Shown: one piece after another, positions 55,958 through 64,000 of the stretch
Layout of the letters: each line of letters starts with the position of its first letter
Numbering within the stretch: position 1 is the first letter of the stretch
DNA from: Sphingomonas sp.
GTDB taxonomy: Bacteria > Pseudomonadota > Alphaproteobacteria > Sphingomonadales > Sphingomonadaceae
Assembly: GCF_004799495.1 (NCBI RefSeq)
Contig: NZ_SSMY01000011.1
Coordinates: forward strand, 1 to 64,000
Length of the DNA stretch: 64,000 bases
Direction of reading: 5' to 3'
The notes under the pieces: model-generated
Seen by the model: only the letters and a program-made list of their open reading frames with translations
Databases searched by the model: none
Told to the model about the DNA's origin: nothing
Program-made: the position numbers and the translations under genes

Positions 55958-55987
55958 TTGACCCTCTAGCGGCTTCAGGGTGCAAGG
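55958..55987 (+). promoter_or_regulatory. MerR-type operator/promoter
   Basis: TTGACC (-35) is followed by the imperfect palindrome ACCCTCTAGCGGCTTCAGGGT (55961-55981 without its last base exceeds no more than 21 positions; outer arms ACCCT and AGGGT). A -10-like GCAAGG lies about 20 bases after the -35. The overlong spacer with a dyad between the elements is the hallmark of MerR-activated promoters. It would drive the rightward CDF-like gene and possibly the whole czc block. Confidence 0.75.
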
Positions 55988-56018
55988 GACAGTCACGCTG
56001 AGCGAATCGGAGAGCGTG

Positions 56019-56666
56019 ATGGACGACTGCTGTTCCAGGAAAGGTGACGTGATCGCGACACTCGCGGTCGACCCTCGGCAGCGTCGCGTCCTCGTCGTGG
56101 TGATGCTCGTGAACCTCGCCATGTTCGCCGTGGAGTTCGGCGGCGGCCTTTTCGCCCGATCTTCCGCGCTGATGGCCGATTCCGTCGATATGCTGGGCGA
56201 CGCGATAGTCTACGCGCTAAGCCTGTATGCACTGACCAAGGGCCCGCGTTGGGAAGCGGGCGCCGCGCTGGCCAAGGGCGGCATCATCCTACTTTTCGGG
56301 ATCGCCGTGATCTTCGAGATTGCCGACAAGCTCGTTAACGGCACGCCGCCCTCGAGCGTGCTGATGCTCGCCGTCGGCTCGCTCGCGCTGGTAGCAAACC
56401 TCTCTTGCCTGATGCTCTTGTGGCGGTTCCGGTCCGTCAGCATCAACATGAGCAGCACCTTCGAGTGCTCGCGCAACGACGTTGTATCCAACGTCGGTGT
56501 GCTGGCTGCCGCCGGTCTCGTTGCAGTGACTGGCAAGGCCTGGCCGGACGTGGCAATAGGCTGCATCATCGCGATCGTGTTTCTACGTTCTGCCTGGCGC
56601 GTCCTTTCGGCGGCGTGGCCGGCGTGGCGCAGCGGCGGTAAGCTGCCCACTGGGGTGTTCGACTGA
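56019..56666 (+). CDS. CDF-like cation transporter, 215 aa
   Basis: Six hydrophobic segments span about residues 20-205, with the CDF motif AMADSVDMLGDAIVY-like region (SSALMADSVDMLGD) holding metal-binding Asp residues on helix II. A second site with Asn/Asp lies on helix V (FECSRNDVVSNVGVL). There is no C-terminal cytoplasmic domain, so it is a short form. An N-terminal CCSRKGD might sense metal. GGAGAG precedes the ATG at 56019; a GTG at 55980 would lie inside the operator. It probably exports Cd, Zn or Pb to the periplasm. Confidence 0.82.
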   Translation: MDDCCSRKGDVIATLAVDPRQRRVLVVVMLVNLAMFAVEFGGGLFARSSALMADSVDMLGDAIVYALSLYALTKGPRWEAGAALAKGGIILLFGIAVIFEIADKLVNGTPPSSVLMLAVGSLALVANLSCLMLLWRFRSVSINMSSTFECSRNDVVSNVGVLAAAGLVAVTGKAWPDVAIGCIIAIVFLRSAWRVLSAAWPAWRSGGKLPTGVFD

Positions 56667-56667
56667 C

Positions 56668-57075
56668 ATGACCCGGTTGCAGAACCGTTTGACGCGGCCA
56701 CCGCATCGGCTAAGGGCTGCCGCCGTGCGCCGCATGCTCGCCTCGATCGCAGCCGTGATGCTGATGCTGACACTGGTGTCCGGCTTCCAGGCCGCGCCGG
56801 CTTTCGCCGCCACCGGACCTGACGGTTGCGCCACGGCAGTCGTGGGCGACAACGCGCCCGGCCATTCGGCCGGCGACGCGGACGAGGTGCCGTCAGATGG
56901 CGACAAGGCGACGCCGCACCACCACAATATCAGCCATAGCCACGAGCTCGCCGTTCCCGCGGCCGAGGTCTCCGCCATCGATTACATGCCCGCGTCGCGA
57001 CCCGTCGGCCGCGGACCGTTGGCACCCCCGCCGGCCGTCGCGGAGCGGCGCGACCTGAGACCGCCCATCGCCTGA
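56668..57075 (+). CDS. Secreted His-rich protein (CzcI-like position), 135 aa
   Basis: A twin-basic N-terminus and hydrophobic segment (about residues 22-47, ending AFAA) form a signal peptide. The mature part has a His cluster HHHNISHSH near residue 88 and an acidic stretch, both suited to metal binding. It lies one base after the transporter and before czcC, the usual place of small periplasmic metal-binding proteins such as CzcI. Sequence similarity to CzcI is not clear, so the name is by position only. Confidence 0.6.
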   Translation: MTRLQNRLTRPPHRLRAAAVRRMLASIAAVMLMLTLVSGFQAAPAFAATGPDGCATAVVGDNAPGHSAGDADEVPSDGDKATPHHHNISHSHELAVPAAEVSAIDYMPASRPVGRGPLAPPPAVAERRDLRPPIA

Positions 57076-57135
57076 CATCGCTCGTCCCCCGCGCCTTCGC
57101 GCGCGGGCTTCCATGCGATTGTCAGGAGAAGTCCA

Positions 57136-58410
57136 ATCATATCCCGAACTCTCGCGGCGCTGCTCGCCGCGACCGCGTGCGCCGGCTCCGCCGTCGCGCA
57201 GACAGCCACGACCACGGCGGTCGAGGCACCACTAACGCTCGACGACGCGCTTGCGTCCGCCCGGGCAAACTCACCCGGCGTCGACGCCGCGGACGCAGGC
57301 GTCCGTGCGTCGGTCGCCGCACGCACCGTGGCGGGCCTGCGTCCAAATCCATCGGTGCAGGGCCAGCTCGAGAACGTCGGGGGCACCGGCGCCTATCGGG
57401 GATTCGCCGGGTCGGAGACGACGGTTGGTTTCTCGCTGCCGATCGAGACCGGTGGTAAGCGGTCGGCGCGCGTCGCCGTCGCCGACGCCCGCATCGACCG
57501 CTCTCGCATCGTGTCGGTGGTGGCGCTCGCCGACCTGGAACAGCAGGTGACCGAGCTTTACGTCGAGGCCGTCAGCGCCGAACGCCGACTGCGCGTTGCG
57601 CGCGAACAGTCGGACATCGCGGTCGAGGGCCTGCGTGTCGCCCGCGACCGCGTCATGGTCGGCGCCGCCTCCCCGATCGACCAGCAGCGTGCGGACGTGC
57701 TCGCGATCAACGCCAGGGCGGCGGTCGAACGCGCGGAGCGATCCGTCGAAGTGGCCCGCGCGAACCTCTCGCGCGTGATGGGCCGTCCGGTGACCGGGCC
57801 TCTCGACATGGTCTGGTTCGACGGCGTGTCGGGTCCCGGCCCGACGCTCACCCCGAGCGCCGATGGCACCCTCGCCCTCGCGCTCGCCCGCGCCGACGTG
57901 ACGACGGCCGACGCACAGGTGCGCCTGGCCCGCGCCAACCGGATCCCGGACATAACGCTCAGCGCAGGTGCCCGGCGGCTGCAAGCGACGCGGGACACGG
58001 CCGCCGTCGTCGGCATCTCGATCCCGCTCCCGCTGTTCAACAACGGCAGCGCGGCGATCGGCCAGGCCAAGGCCGAACGCGACCAGTTCGCGGCCCAGCT
58101 CCGCCTCGCCCGCCTCGATGCGGACCGGGCGATCGCCAACGCCGTGGCGGACGTGGCCAACGCTGCCACGAGCGCCCGCGCGGCCAACGGCCCAGCGCTG
58201 GCCGCCGCGCTGGAGGCCGCCCGGATCGCGAGGATCGGTTACGGGCAGGGCAAGTTCGACCAGATCGAGCTTCTCGATGCCGAACGGACGCTCGCCGAGA
58301 CGCGGGCCGCCGCGATCGATTCCCTCGTCACCTACCATAACGCTGTCGCCCGCCTGCGGAGGCTGACCAGTCCCGCGCCGACGACCAACCCGACCGGAGA
58401 TCCCCGATGA
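57136..58410 (+). CDS. czcC: CzcC-like outer-membrane efflux protein, non-canonical start, 424 aa
   Basis: This is a TolC-family outer-membrane channel for the CzcCBA metal efflux pump. The frame has a signal peptide (RTLAALLAATACAGSAVAQ) and the N-terminal efflux domain (APLTLDDALASARANSPGV) encoded well upstream of its first canonical start, GTG at 57328. No ATG, GTG or TTG occurs upstream in frame back to the previous gene. AGGAG at 57124-57128 points to ATC at 57136 or ATA at 57139. Either a rare start codon is used or the start has mutated. The stop overlaps czcB. Confidence 0.8.
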   Translation: MISRTLAALLAATACAGSAVAQTATTTAVEAPLTLDDALASARANSPGVDAADAGVRASVAARTVAGLRPNPSVQGQLENVGGTGAYRGFAGSETTVGFSLPIETGGKRSARVAVADARIDRSRIVSVVALADLEQQVTELYVEAVSAERRLRVAREQSDIAVEGLRVARDRVMVGAASPIDQQRADVLAINARAAVERAERSVEVARANLSRVMGRPVTGPLDMVWFDGVSGPGPTLTPSADGTLALALARADVTTADAQVRLARANRIPDITLSAGARRLQATRDTAAVVGISIPLPLFNNGSAAIGQAKAERDQFAAQLRLARLDADRAIANAVADVANAATSARAANGPALAAALEAARIARIGYGQGKFDQIELLDAERTLAETRAAAIDSLVTYHNAVARLRRLTSPAPTTNPTGDPR

Positions 58411-59564
58411 CCCTGACAAACAATCGCCTGCTTGGCGGCGCCGCCGCCGTCGCGCTCCTCGCGTCGGGCGGCGGCTTCCTAATCGCCCGCATGACGGCGC
58501 CGACACCCTCGGTGGCGACGGCCGAGGCGCCGACGAAGAAGGCCGATGCCCCTGCCGATACGGTGACCATGGACGAGACGGCCGCTAAGACGGCCGGCAT
58601 CGTCACCGAGACGGTGAACGCCGGCGGTCTGTCCGCCGAAGTCATCGCGCAGGCCGCCGTATCGGCATCCCCGACGGGCGAGGCGATCATCACCGCACGA
58701 GCGGGCGGCGCCGTCGTGCGCCTGCTCAAGCGGCTCGGCGATCCGGTCCGCGCCGGCGAGGCGCTCGCCATCGTCGAGAGCCGCGACGCCGCGCAGTTCG
58801 CCGCCGACCGCAAGGTCGCGGCGGCCCGCTCGACGCTGGCGCAGAAGGGACTGGCGCGCGAGCGCTACCTATATGAGCAGCGCGTATCCTCGCGCGCCGA
58901 CTTCGAGCGCGCCCAGGCCGAGGCTGCCACCGCAGCGGCGGAAGCGGAGCGGGCCCGCAACGCGGCAGGCGCCGCCAATGTCACCAGTGACGGTCGCGGC
59001 GTCGTGGTGGCGAGCCCGATAACGGGCCGCGTCACGGCGATCGCCGCCAAGCTCGGCGCCTTCGTCCAGCCCGAGACGGAGCTTTTCCGGATAGCGGATC
59101 CGCGCCAGGTCCAGATCGAGGCATCGGTCGGCGCCAACGACGCGCAGCGCCTGACGGCCGGCGATCGCGCCATCGTCGAACTGCCTGACGGAAGGACGCT
59201 GGAAGGTCGCGTGCGCGCGGTGACGCCTGGGCTCGCCAGCGAAACCCGGACCGCGACCGCCGTGGTCGACGTGTCCGGCAGCTTGCAGCCCGGCCTGGCG
59301 GTGCGCGTCCGGCTCATTCCGAGCCGCGGTGACGTATCCAACGCGATCGTCGTGCCCGACGAAGCGGTGCAGTCGTTCGAGGGCCGCGACGTCGTCTTCG
59401 TCCGCACCGGCCAGGGATTCCGCGCCCAGACGGTGACCATCGGTCAGCGCAGCAACGGCCGCGTCGAGATCCTCAAGGGCCTGAAACCGGGCCAGCAGAT
59501 CGCCACCCGCAACGCATTCCTGCTCAAGGCCGAACTCGGCAAGGGCGCAGGCGAGGAGGAATAA
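58407..59564 (+). CDS. czcB: CzcB-like periplasmic adaptor (RND membrane fusion protein), 385 aa
   Basis: An N-terminal membrane anchor or signal (about residues 8-28) is followed by a lipoyl-like hairpin (ITARAGGAVVRLLKRLGDPVRAGE), a helical hairpin (about 130-185) and beta-barrel domains. It links CzcA in the inner membrane to CzcC in the outer membrane. There is no His-rich N-terminal extension. It overlaps czcC by ATGA and is followed by czcA three bases later. Confidence 0.92.
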   Translation: MTLTNNRLLGGAAAVALLASGGGFLIARMTAPTPSVATAEAPTKKADAPADTVTMDETAAKTAGIVTETVNAGGLSAEVIAQAAVSASPTGEAIITARAGGAVVRLLKRLGDPVRAGEALAIVESRDAAQFAADRKVAAARSTLAQKGLARERYLYEQRVSSRADFERAQAEAATAAAEAERARNAAGAANVTSDGRGVVVASPITGRVTAIAAKLGAFVQPETELFRIADPRQVQIEASVGANDAQRLTAGDRAIVELPDGRTLEGRVRAVTPGLASETRTATAVVDVSGSLQPGLAVRVRLIPSRGDVSNAIVVPDEAVQSFEGRDVVFVRTGQGFRAQTVTIGQRSNGRVEILKGLKPGQQIATRNAFLLKAELGKGAGEEE

Positions 59565-59567
59565 TCC

Positions 59568-62500
59568 ATGATCGCCAACCTCATGGCGCTCAGCGTGCGC
59601 GCGCGCTGGGCCGTCCTCATGATATTCCTCGTCGTGGCAGGCCTCGGCGTCTGGCAGCTGACCAAGCTGCCGATCGACGCCGTGCCCGACATCACCAACA
59701 AGCAGGTCCAGATCAACACGATCGACCCCCGGCTGTCGCCGGTCGAGATCGAGAAGCTCGTAACCTACCCGGTCGAGATCTCCCTTGCCGGTATCCCCGG
59801 CCTCGAAACCACGCGCTCGATCTCGCGCAACGGTTTCAGCCAGGTCACGGCAATCTTCACGGATTCGACCGATCTATACTTCGCCCGCCAGCAGGTCGGC
59901 GAGCGGCTGCGTCAGGCGACTGAGAATCTGCCTGACGGTGTCCAGCCGCAGATCGGGCCGGTGACGACCGGGCTCGGCGAGATCGTCATGTATACGGTCG
60001 GCTACAAGAACCCCGACGGCCGCGGCGCCAAGCGCGTCGCCGGTCAGCCCGGCTGGCAGCCTGACGGCAGCTACCTCACGCCCGAGGGGGAACGGCTGAC
60101 CGACGCCGTCGCGAAGGCCGGATACCTCCGCACCGTCCAGGACTGGATCGTCAGTCCGCAGCTGCGGGCGGTCAAGGGCGTGGCGGGCGTCGATTCCATC
60201 GGCGGCTACGCGAAGACGTTCGTGGTCGAGCCCGACGCCACGAAGCTGGCGAACTTCGGCATCTCCTACAGCGAACTCGGCCAGGCACTGCAGGATGCCA
60301 ACCTCGCGGTCGGTGCGAACTTCTACAACCGCGGCTCGGAGGCGTATCTCGTCCGGGTCGATTCCCGCGTCCGCTCGGTCGAGCAGATCCAGAACGCGGT
60401 GGTCGCGACACGCGGCTCCGTCCCGGTGACCGTCGGCCAGGTCGCCAACGTCCGCATCGGCGGCGATCTGCGCACCGGCGCGGGCAGCATGAACGGCCAG
60501 GAAGCCGTCATCGGCACCGTGCTGATGCTGATCGGCGAGAACAGCCGCGTGGTCGCGGAGAACGCGTCCGCCAAGCTGGACCAGATCACCAAGTCGCTCC
60601 CGCCCGGCATCGAGGTGAAGGTCGTCCTCGACCGCGCCAAGCTGGTCAGCGCAACCGTCGCGACCGTGCAGCGAAACCTTACAGAAGGCGCCATCCTGGT
60701 CGCCGTGGCGCTGTTCCTGCTCCTCGGAAACTGGCGTGCCGCGCTGATCGCCGTCCTCGTCATACCCTTCTCGTTCCTGATGATGGCGATGGGGATGAAC
60801 GCCTTCAAAGTGCCCGGCAACCTGATGAGCCTGGGGGCGCTCGACTTCGGACTCATCGTCGACGGCGCCGTCATCATCATCGAGAACTGCCTGGCGAGAC
60901 TTGCGCACAGACAGGAACACGAAGGCAGGCTGCTATCGATACGCGAGCGGCTCGAGGAGACGATGCGTGCCGCGCAGGAGATGATCAAGCCGACGGTGTT
61001 CGGCCAGGCCATCATCCTGCTCGCGTTCGCACCGCTGCTCACGTTCACCGGCGTCGAGGGCAAGACGTTCTCGCCGATGGCCATCACCATCATGCTGGCG
61101 CTCGTCGCGGCGTTCGTGCTGGCGATCACACTGGTCCCAGCCCTCGTCGCGATCCTGATCCGGGGCCGCGTCGCCGAGAAGGACGTGTGGCTGATCCGCA
61201 AGTCGAAGGAGCGCTACCTGCCGCTGCTCGACAAGGCGATCGCTCGCCCATGGCCGTTCATCCTAGGGGGGCTCGGGTTCTTCCTGCTCGCCATCCCGGC
61301 GTTCGGCCTGCTCGGGTCCGAGTTCATCCCGCAGCTCGACGAGAAGAACCTGGCGCTGGCGTCAACCCGCGTGCCGTCGGTGAGCCTCGAACAGTCGCTT
61401 GCCATGCAGCGCCGTGTCGAGGCGGCGGTCAAGGCGCTGCCCGAGGTCGAGACGATGTTCTCGAAGACGGGCACCGCCGAGGTGGCGACCGACCCGATGC
61501 CACCCAACGTGTCGGACGGCTTCGTCATCCTCAAGCCGCAGGAGGAGTGGCCCGCCGGCGTCAAGACGAAGGCGGACGCGATAGCCAGGATCGAGAAGGC
61601 GTCGGGCGGACAGCTTGGCAACCTTTTCGAACTCAGCCAGCCGATCCAGCTCCGCTTCAACGAGCTGATAGCGGGCGTGCGCGGCGACGTCGCCATCAAG
61701 CTATACGGCGACGACCTCGACCTGATGTCGCGTTCGGCCGACGAGATCGTCCGCACGCTGCAGACGATCCCCGGCGCCGCCAGCGTCAAGGCCGACCAGG
61801 TCGGCGGGGCGCCGACGCTCGACATCCAGCTCGACCGGGTGGCCATTGCGCGGCTCGGCCTGACCGTGAAGGAGGTCGCCGACACGGTGGCGGCGGCGCT
61901 CGGTGGCCGAGATTCCGGGATCGTCTATGAAGGCGACCGGCGCTTCGACGTCACCGTGCGCGTCCCCGACGTCACGCGGACCAGCCTCGACGACATCCGC
62001 GCCCTCCCCGTGCTGCTGCCTGCAGCGGAAGGGCGTCCCCGCGCACAGATACCGCTGTCGCAGGTGGCACAGATCCGGCTCACCGAAGGGTTGAACCAGA
62101 TCAGCCGCGAGAACGGCAAGCGCCGCGTCGTCGTGCAGGTCAACCTGGCGGGCCGCGACGCCGGTTCCTTCGTCGAGGAAGCGCAGGCCAAGGTCGCCAA
62201 GCTGAAGCTGCCCGCCGGCTACTACCTGGAATGGGGGGGCCAGTTCGAGAACCTCCAGGCGGCGTCGCAACGCCTCTCGATCGTGGTGCCGCTGTGCTTC
62301 GCCGCCATCTTCGGGCTCCTCTACATGGCGCTCGGCACACTCGGTCGGGCGACGGCGGTTTTCCTCGCCGTTCCGCTGGGCCTCGCCGGCGGCGTGTTCA
62401 CGCTGGCGGTGACGGGGATCGCGTTCTCCGTGTCGGCTGCCGTCGGGTTCATCTGCCTCGCCGGCGTCGCCGTCCTGAACGGGCTGGTCGTCATGTCCGA

Positions 62501-62801
62501 GATAAGGCGCCGAAGCGAGGAAGGCCTGCCGCTGGTCGATGCCATTAGGGAAGGCATGCGCGAGAAGATGCGCGCGGTCGTGATGACCGGGTTCGTGCCC
62601 GCGATCGGGTTCGTGCCGATGGCACTCGCACACGGCACCGGCGCCGAGGTCCAGAAGCCGCTGGCCACGACGGTAATCGGCGGACTGGTCGCGGCCACGA
62701 TCCTCACGCTGCTGGTGCTGCCGGCGATCGCCAAGGTGGTGCTCGGCACCATCGAGCGGCGGCGGTCGGCCGCCCGCGAAGAAACGACGGAGGTCGCGTG
62801 A
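59568..62801 (+). CDS. czcA: CzcA-like heavy-metal RND efflux pump, 1077 aa
   Basis: This is an inner-membrane proton/metal antiporter with twelve predicted helices and two large periplasmic loops. The helix IV signature DFGLIVDGAVIIIEN matches the heavy-metal-efflux branch of RND pumps (DFGxxxDGAxxxxEN), whose acidic residues relay protons. Length is standard. Substrates are probably Zn, Cd or Co. It is the main pump of the cluster with CzcB and CzcC. Confidence 0.95.
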   Translation: MIANLMALSVRARWAVLMIFLVVAGLGVWQLTKLPIDAVPDITNKQVQINTIDPRLSPVEIEKLVTYPVEISLAGIPGLETTRSISRNGFSQVTAIFTDSTDLYFARQQVGERLRQATENLPDGVQPQIGPVTTGLGEIVMYTVGYKNPDGRGAKRVAGQPGWQPDGSYLTPEGERLTDAVAKAGYLRTVQDWIVSPQLRAVKGVAGVDSIGGYAKTFVVEPDATKLANFGISYSELGQALQDANLAVGANFYNRGSEAYLVRVDSRVRSVEQIQNAVVATRGSVPVTVGQVANVRIGGDLRTGAGSMNGQEAVIGTVLMLIGENSRVVAENASAKLDQITKSLPPGIEVKVVLDRAKLVSATVATVQRNLTEGAILVAVALFLLLGNWRAALIAVLVIPFSFLMMAMGMNAFKVPGNLMSLGALDFGLIVDGAVIIIENCLARLAHRQEHEGRLLSIRERLEETMRAAQEMIKPTVFGQAIILLAFAPLLTFTGVEGKTFSPMAITIMLALVAAFVLAITLVPALVAILIRGRVAEKDVWLIRKSKERYLPLLDKAIARPWPFILGGLGFFLLAIPAFGLLGSEFIPQLDEKNLALASTRVPSVSLEQSLAMQRRVEAAVKALPEVETMFSKTGTAEVATDPMPPNVSDGFVILKPQEEWPAGVKTKADAIARIEKASGGQLGNLFELSQPIQLRFNELIAGVRGDVAIKLYGDDLDLMSRSADEIVRTLQTIPGAASVKADQVGGAPTLDIQLDRVAIARLGLTVKEVADTVAAALGGRDSGIVYEGDRRFDVTVRVPDVTRTSLDDIRALPVLLPAAEGRPRAQIPLSQVAQIRLTEGLNQISRENGKRRVVVQVNLAGRDAGSFVEEAQAKVAKLKLPAGYYLEWGGQFENLQAASQRLSIVVPLCFAAIFGLLYMALGTLGRATAVFLAVPLGLAGGVFTLAVTGIAFSVSAAVGFICLAGVAVLNGLVVMSEIRRRSEEGLPLVDAIREGMREKMRAVVMTGFVPAIGFVPMALAHGTGAEVQKPLATTVIGGLVAATILTLLVLPAIAKVVLGTIERRRSAAREETTEVA

Positions 62802-62844
62802 TGCGGAGGGACGACCCGAAGCGGGAAATGAGAGGAGAAACGTC

Positions 62845-63051
62845 ATGTCTCTGGTGAAGTCGGTCGCCGCGGGCGCCGCCATCTCGCTGCTCATCGCCAA
62901 CGTCATGCACCAGGAAGCGGTGAGCGAGGGTGGCGTCCTCGGCGGCACCCACTTCACGGTGCTCGACCAACGCGTCGCCTGGTCGTGGACGATCTTCGTG
63001 ATCGCGACGGTCGTGATTTGGCTGCTGTTCAAGGCGGTCGATGCCGGATGA
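62845..63051 (+). CDS. Small membrane protein of the czc cluster, 68 aa
   Basis: Two hydrophobic segments (about residues 5-22 and 46-64) predict a small two-helix membrane protein. A GAGAGGAG site precedes the ATG. I recognise no named family. Its place between czcA and the DUF190 gene suggests a role in metal handling or pump assembly. Confidence 0.6.
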   Translation: MSLVKSVAAGAAISLLIANVMHQEAVSEGGVLGGTHFTVLDQRVAWSWTIFVIATVVIWLLFKAVDAG

Positions 63052-63083
63052 CCGCTTCTCACGATCCAAAAGGAGACCAGACG

Positions 63084-63413
63084 ATGACCAAGCAGATGAT
63101 GCTGCTCAGGATATACACCGACGAACGCGCCTATTCGGGCGATCGCAAGGTTTTCGAGCTCGTCGCCGAGCGGGCACGTGACGCCCAGCTGGCCGGCGCG
63201 ACGGTGGTGGAGGCGATGCTTGGGTTCGGGCGGTCCGCGCACATGCACCGCCGGCACATCCTCGAAAGCGAGCGCTCGATCCTCATCGAGATCGTCGACG
63301 AGGATTCGAACCTGCGGACCTTCATGGCCGGTCTACGCGACCTGTCCGGAATCGGGCTGATGACGCTCGAGAAGGTCGAGGTCGTGACGCCCGCCGAGGA
63401 CCCGCCCGAATGA
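63084..63413 (+). CDS. DUF190 domain protein, 109 aa
   Basis: The sequence MMLLRIYTDERAYSGDRKVFE, the central ATVVEAMLGFGRSAHMHRR and a C-terminal MTLEKVEVV strand match DUF190 proteins. These form PII-like ferredoxin folds and are often encoded next to transporters. AGGAG lies eight bases before the ATG at 63084, which I prefer to in-frame upstream starts. It may bind a small ligand and regulate the transport genes around it. Confidence 0.85.
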   Translation: MTKQMMLLRIYTDERAYSGDRKVFELVAERARDAQLAGATVVEAMLGFGRSAHMHRRHILESERSILIEIVDEDSNLRTFMAGLRDLSGIGLMTLEKVEVVTPAEDPPE

Positions 63414-63455
63414 CCGGACCCGCCGACAACCAACATCCGACGGAAAGCAAAACCC

Positions 63456-63794
63456 ATGACCGATACAGACGACCGAACCACCGGCATGCCCTGCCCGACC
63501 TGCAAGGTCGACCTCCTCCTTTCGGAGCGGCAGGGCATCGAGATCGACTATTGCCCCAAGTGCCGGGGCGTGTGGCTGGACCGCGGCGAGCTCGACAAGA
63601 TCATCGAACGCAGCGCTGTCGAGGACGCGGAACGCGGCCGGGGAGCGCCGCGTGACGCCGGTCCCGGCTACCGGCAGGACGGCCCTTTCGGCGGCAATGA
63701 CCGCCACGGCGGGGGTCACGGTGGCGGAGGCCACGGTGGCGGCAAGCACTACGGCAAGCGGCACGGTGGCTTCCTTGGCCGCCTGTTCGGTTGA
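63456..63794 (+). CDS. Zinc-ribbon (zf-TFIIB type) protein, 112 aa
   Basis: Residues 12-50 form a zinc ribbon: PCPTCKVDLLLSE and YCPKCRGVWLDRGELDKII, with Cys pairs at 13/16 and 33/36. This is the zf-TFIIB-like fold common in short bacterial proteins. The C-terminus is a Gly/His-rich tail (GGHGGGGHGGG) able to bind metals, and it ends GGFLGRLFG. In this setting a metal chaperone or sensor role is plausible. Confidence 0.82.
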   Translation: MTDTDDRTTGMPCPTCKVDLLLSERQGIEIDYCPKCRGVWLDRGELDKIIERSAVEDAERGRGAPRDAGPGYRQDGPFGGNDRHGGGHGGGGHGGGKHYGKRHGGFLGRLFG

Positions 63795-63865
63795 GAAGAG
63801 GCGAGCATGGCCGGACCGACGCCGCGTCGGCCCGGCCCCGACCGACACCAGAAAGGAATAGGACG

Positions 63866-64000
63866 ATGAGCAGCGACGCGAAGGACCGGCCCGATCACGG
63901 CGACGATCACGCCGGTCACGGCCATGCCGGTGACGACCACGCCGGTCACGATCATGGCGCACTCGGGCACAGCCACGCGCCCGCCAGCTTCGGCAAGGCG
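63866..64000 (+). CDS. czcD: CzcD-like CDF transporter, 5' end only (cut by window edge)
   Basis: Only the first 45 codons are in the window. They encode a His/Asp-rich tail (repeated DHAGH and HGHAGDDHAGH units, ending LGHSHAPASFGKA), typical of the cytosolic N-terminus of CzcD-type zinc/cadmium/cobalt exporters. A good AAAGGA site lies upstream. The assignment depends on the tail and the czc setting; the membrane part is not visible. Confidence 0.7.
   Translation, partial: MSSDAKDRPDHGDDHAGHGHAGDDHAGHDHGALGHSHAPASFGKA

Noticed and set aside
61701..63257. 518-codon minus-strand frame at the end of czcA
   Set aside because: It is antisense to czcA and the small metal-cluster genes and shows shadow composition.

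Overview
The window looks like a piece of the chromosome of a sphingomonad (Alphaproteobacteria, most likely Sphingomonas or a close relative). The reasons are high G+C, the gene order trpF-trpB-trpA-accD-folC, a PopZ-like polar organiser, an AmpG-type transporter, and several short interspersed inverted repeats of the kind scattered through sphingomonad genomes. The genus is an inference from these features.

1-7883 is the right-hand part of an integrative element. It ends with a P4-type tyrosine integrase (6288-7628, minus), paired 9-base repeats that look like recombinase arm sites, and a 3'-end fragment of a tRNA-Thr(UGU) gene that should be the attachment site. Its cargo is a P-loop ATPase followed by a tightly overlapping train of small unknown genes, two small helix-turn-helix proteins, a secreted protein and a possible HEPN-like protein. 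The other end of the element lies outside the window.

7886-41865 is ordinary core chromosome. It holds a patatin-like lipase, pyrF, tryptophan genes with a small membrane-protein gene inserted between trpB and trpA, accD, folC, an AmpG-like transporter, and a Rieske oxygenase. These are followed by two HAD hydrolases, a pentose-phosphate block (gnd, tal, tkt, rpiA), tRNA-Arg, two GNAT acetyltransferases, hemB, a MATE transporter, valS, an S9 peptidase, a PopZ-like protein, a TolC-type channel, an isoaspartyl methyltransferase-like protein and tRNA-Cys.

41866-55512 is accessory DNA. It opens with an operon of unknown proteins plus a DnaQ-type exonuclease, then an ArsR-type regulator convergent with a SIR2-like protein. 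The highlight is a six-gene, translationally coupled operon reading leftward from 53287 to 48015. It encodes a 54-residue candidate peptide precursor, a FxsB-like radical SAM/SPASM enzyme with an intact C-terminal HExxH domain, an arginase-fold protein resembling peptide arginases, a GNAT-like protein, a Cys-rich DUF483-like protein and a family 2 glycosyltransferase. The precursor ends in SYDRMHHRHSRS, which contains three [Tyr/His]-x-Arg triplets: suitable sites for three-residue cyclophanes and for arginine-to-ornithine conversion. I read this as a ribosomally made, post-translationally modified peptide (RiPP) system. A Septu-like defence pair (PtuA ATPase and PtuB HNH nuclease) lies just upstream, so the peptide operon sits between two probable defence modules.

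55553-64000 is a heavy-metal resistance locus. A CadR/PbrR-type MerR regulator is divergent from a CDF-like transporter across a typical MerR operator. It is followed by a His-rich secreted protein, czcC (which has no canonical start codon), czcB, czcA, a small membrane protein, a DUF190 protein, a zinc-ribbon protein and the start of a CzcD-like transporter cut by the window edge.
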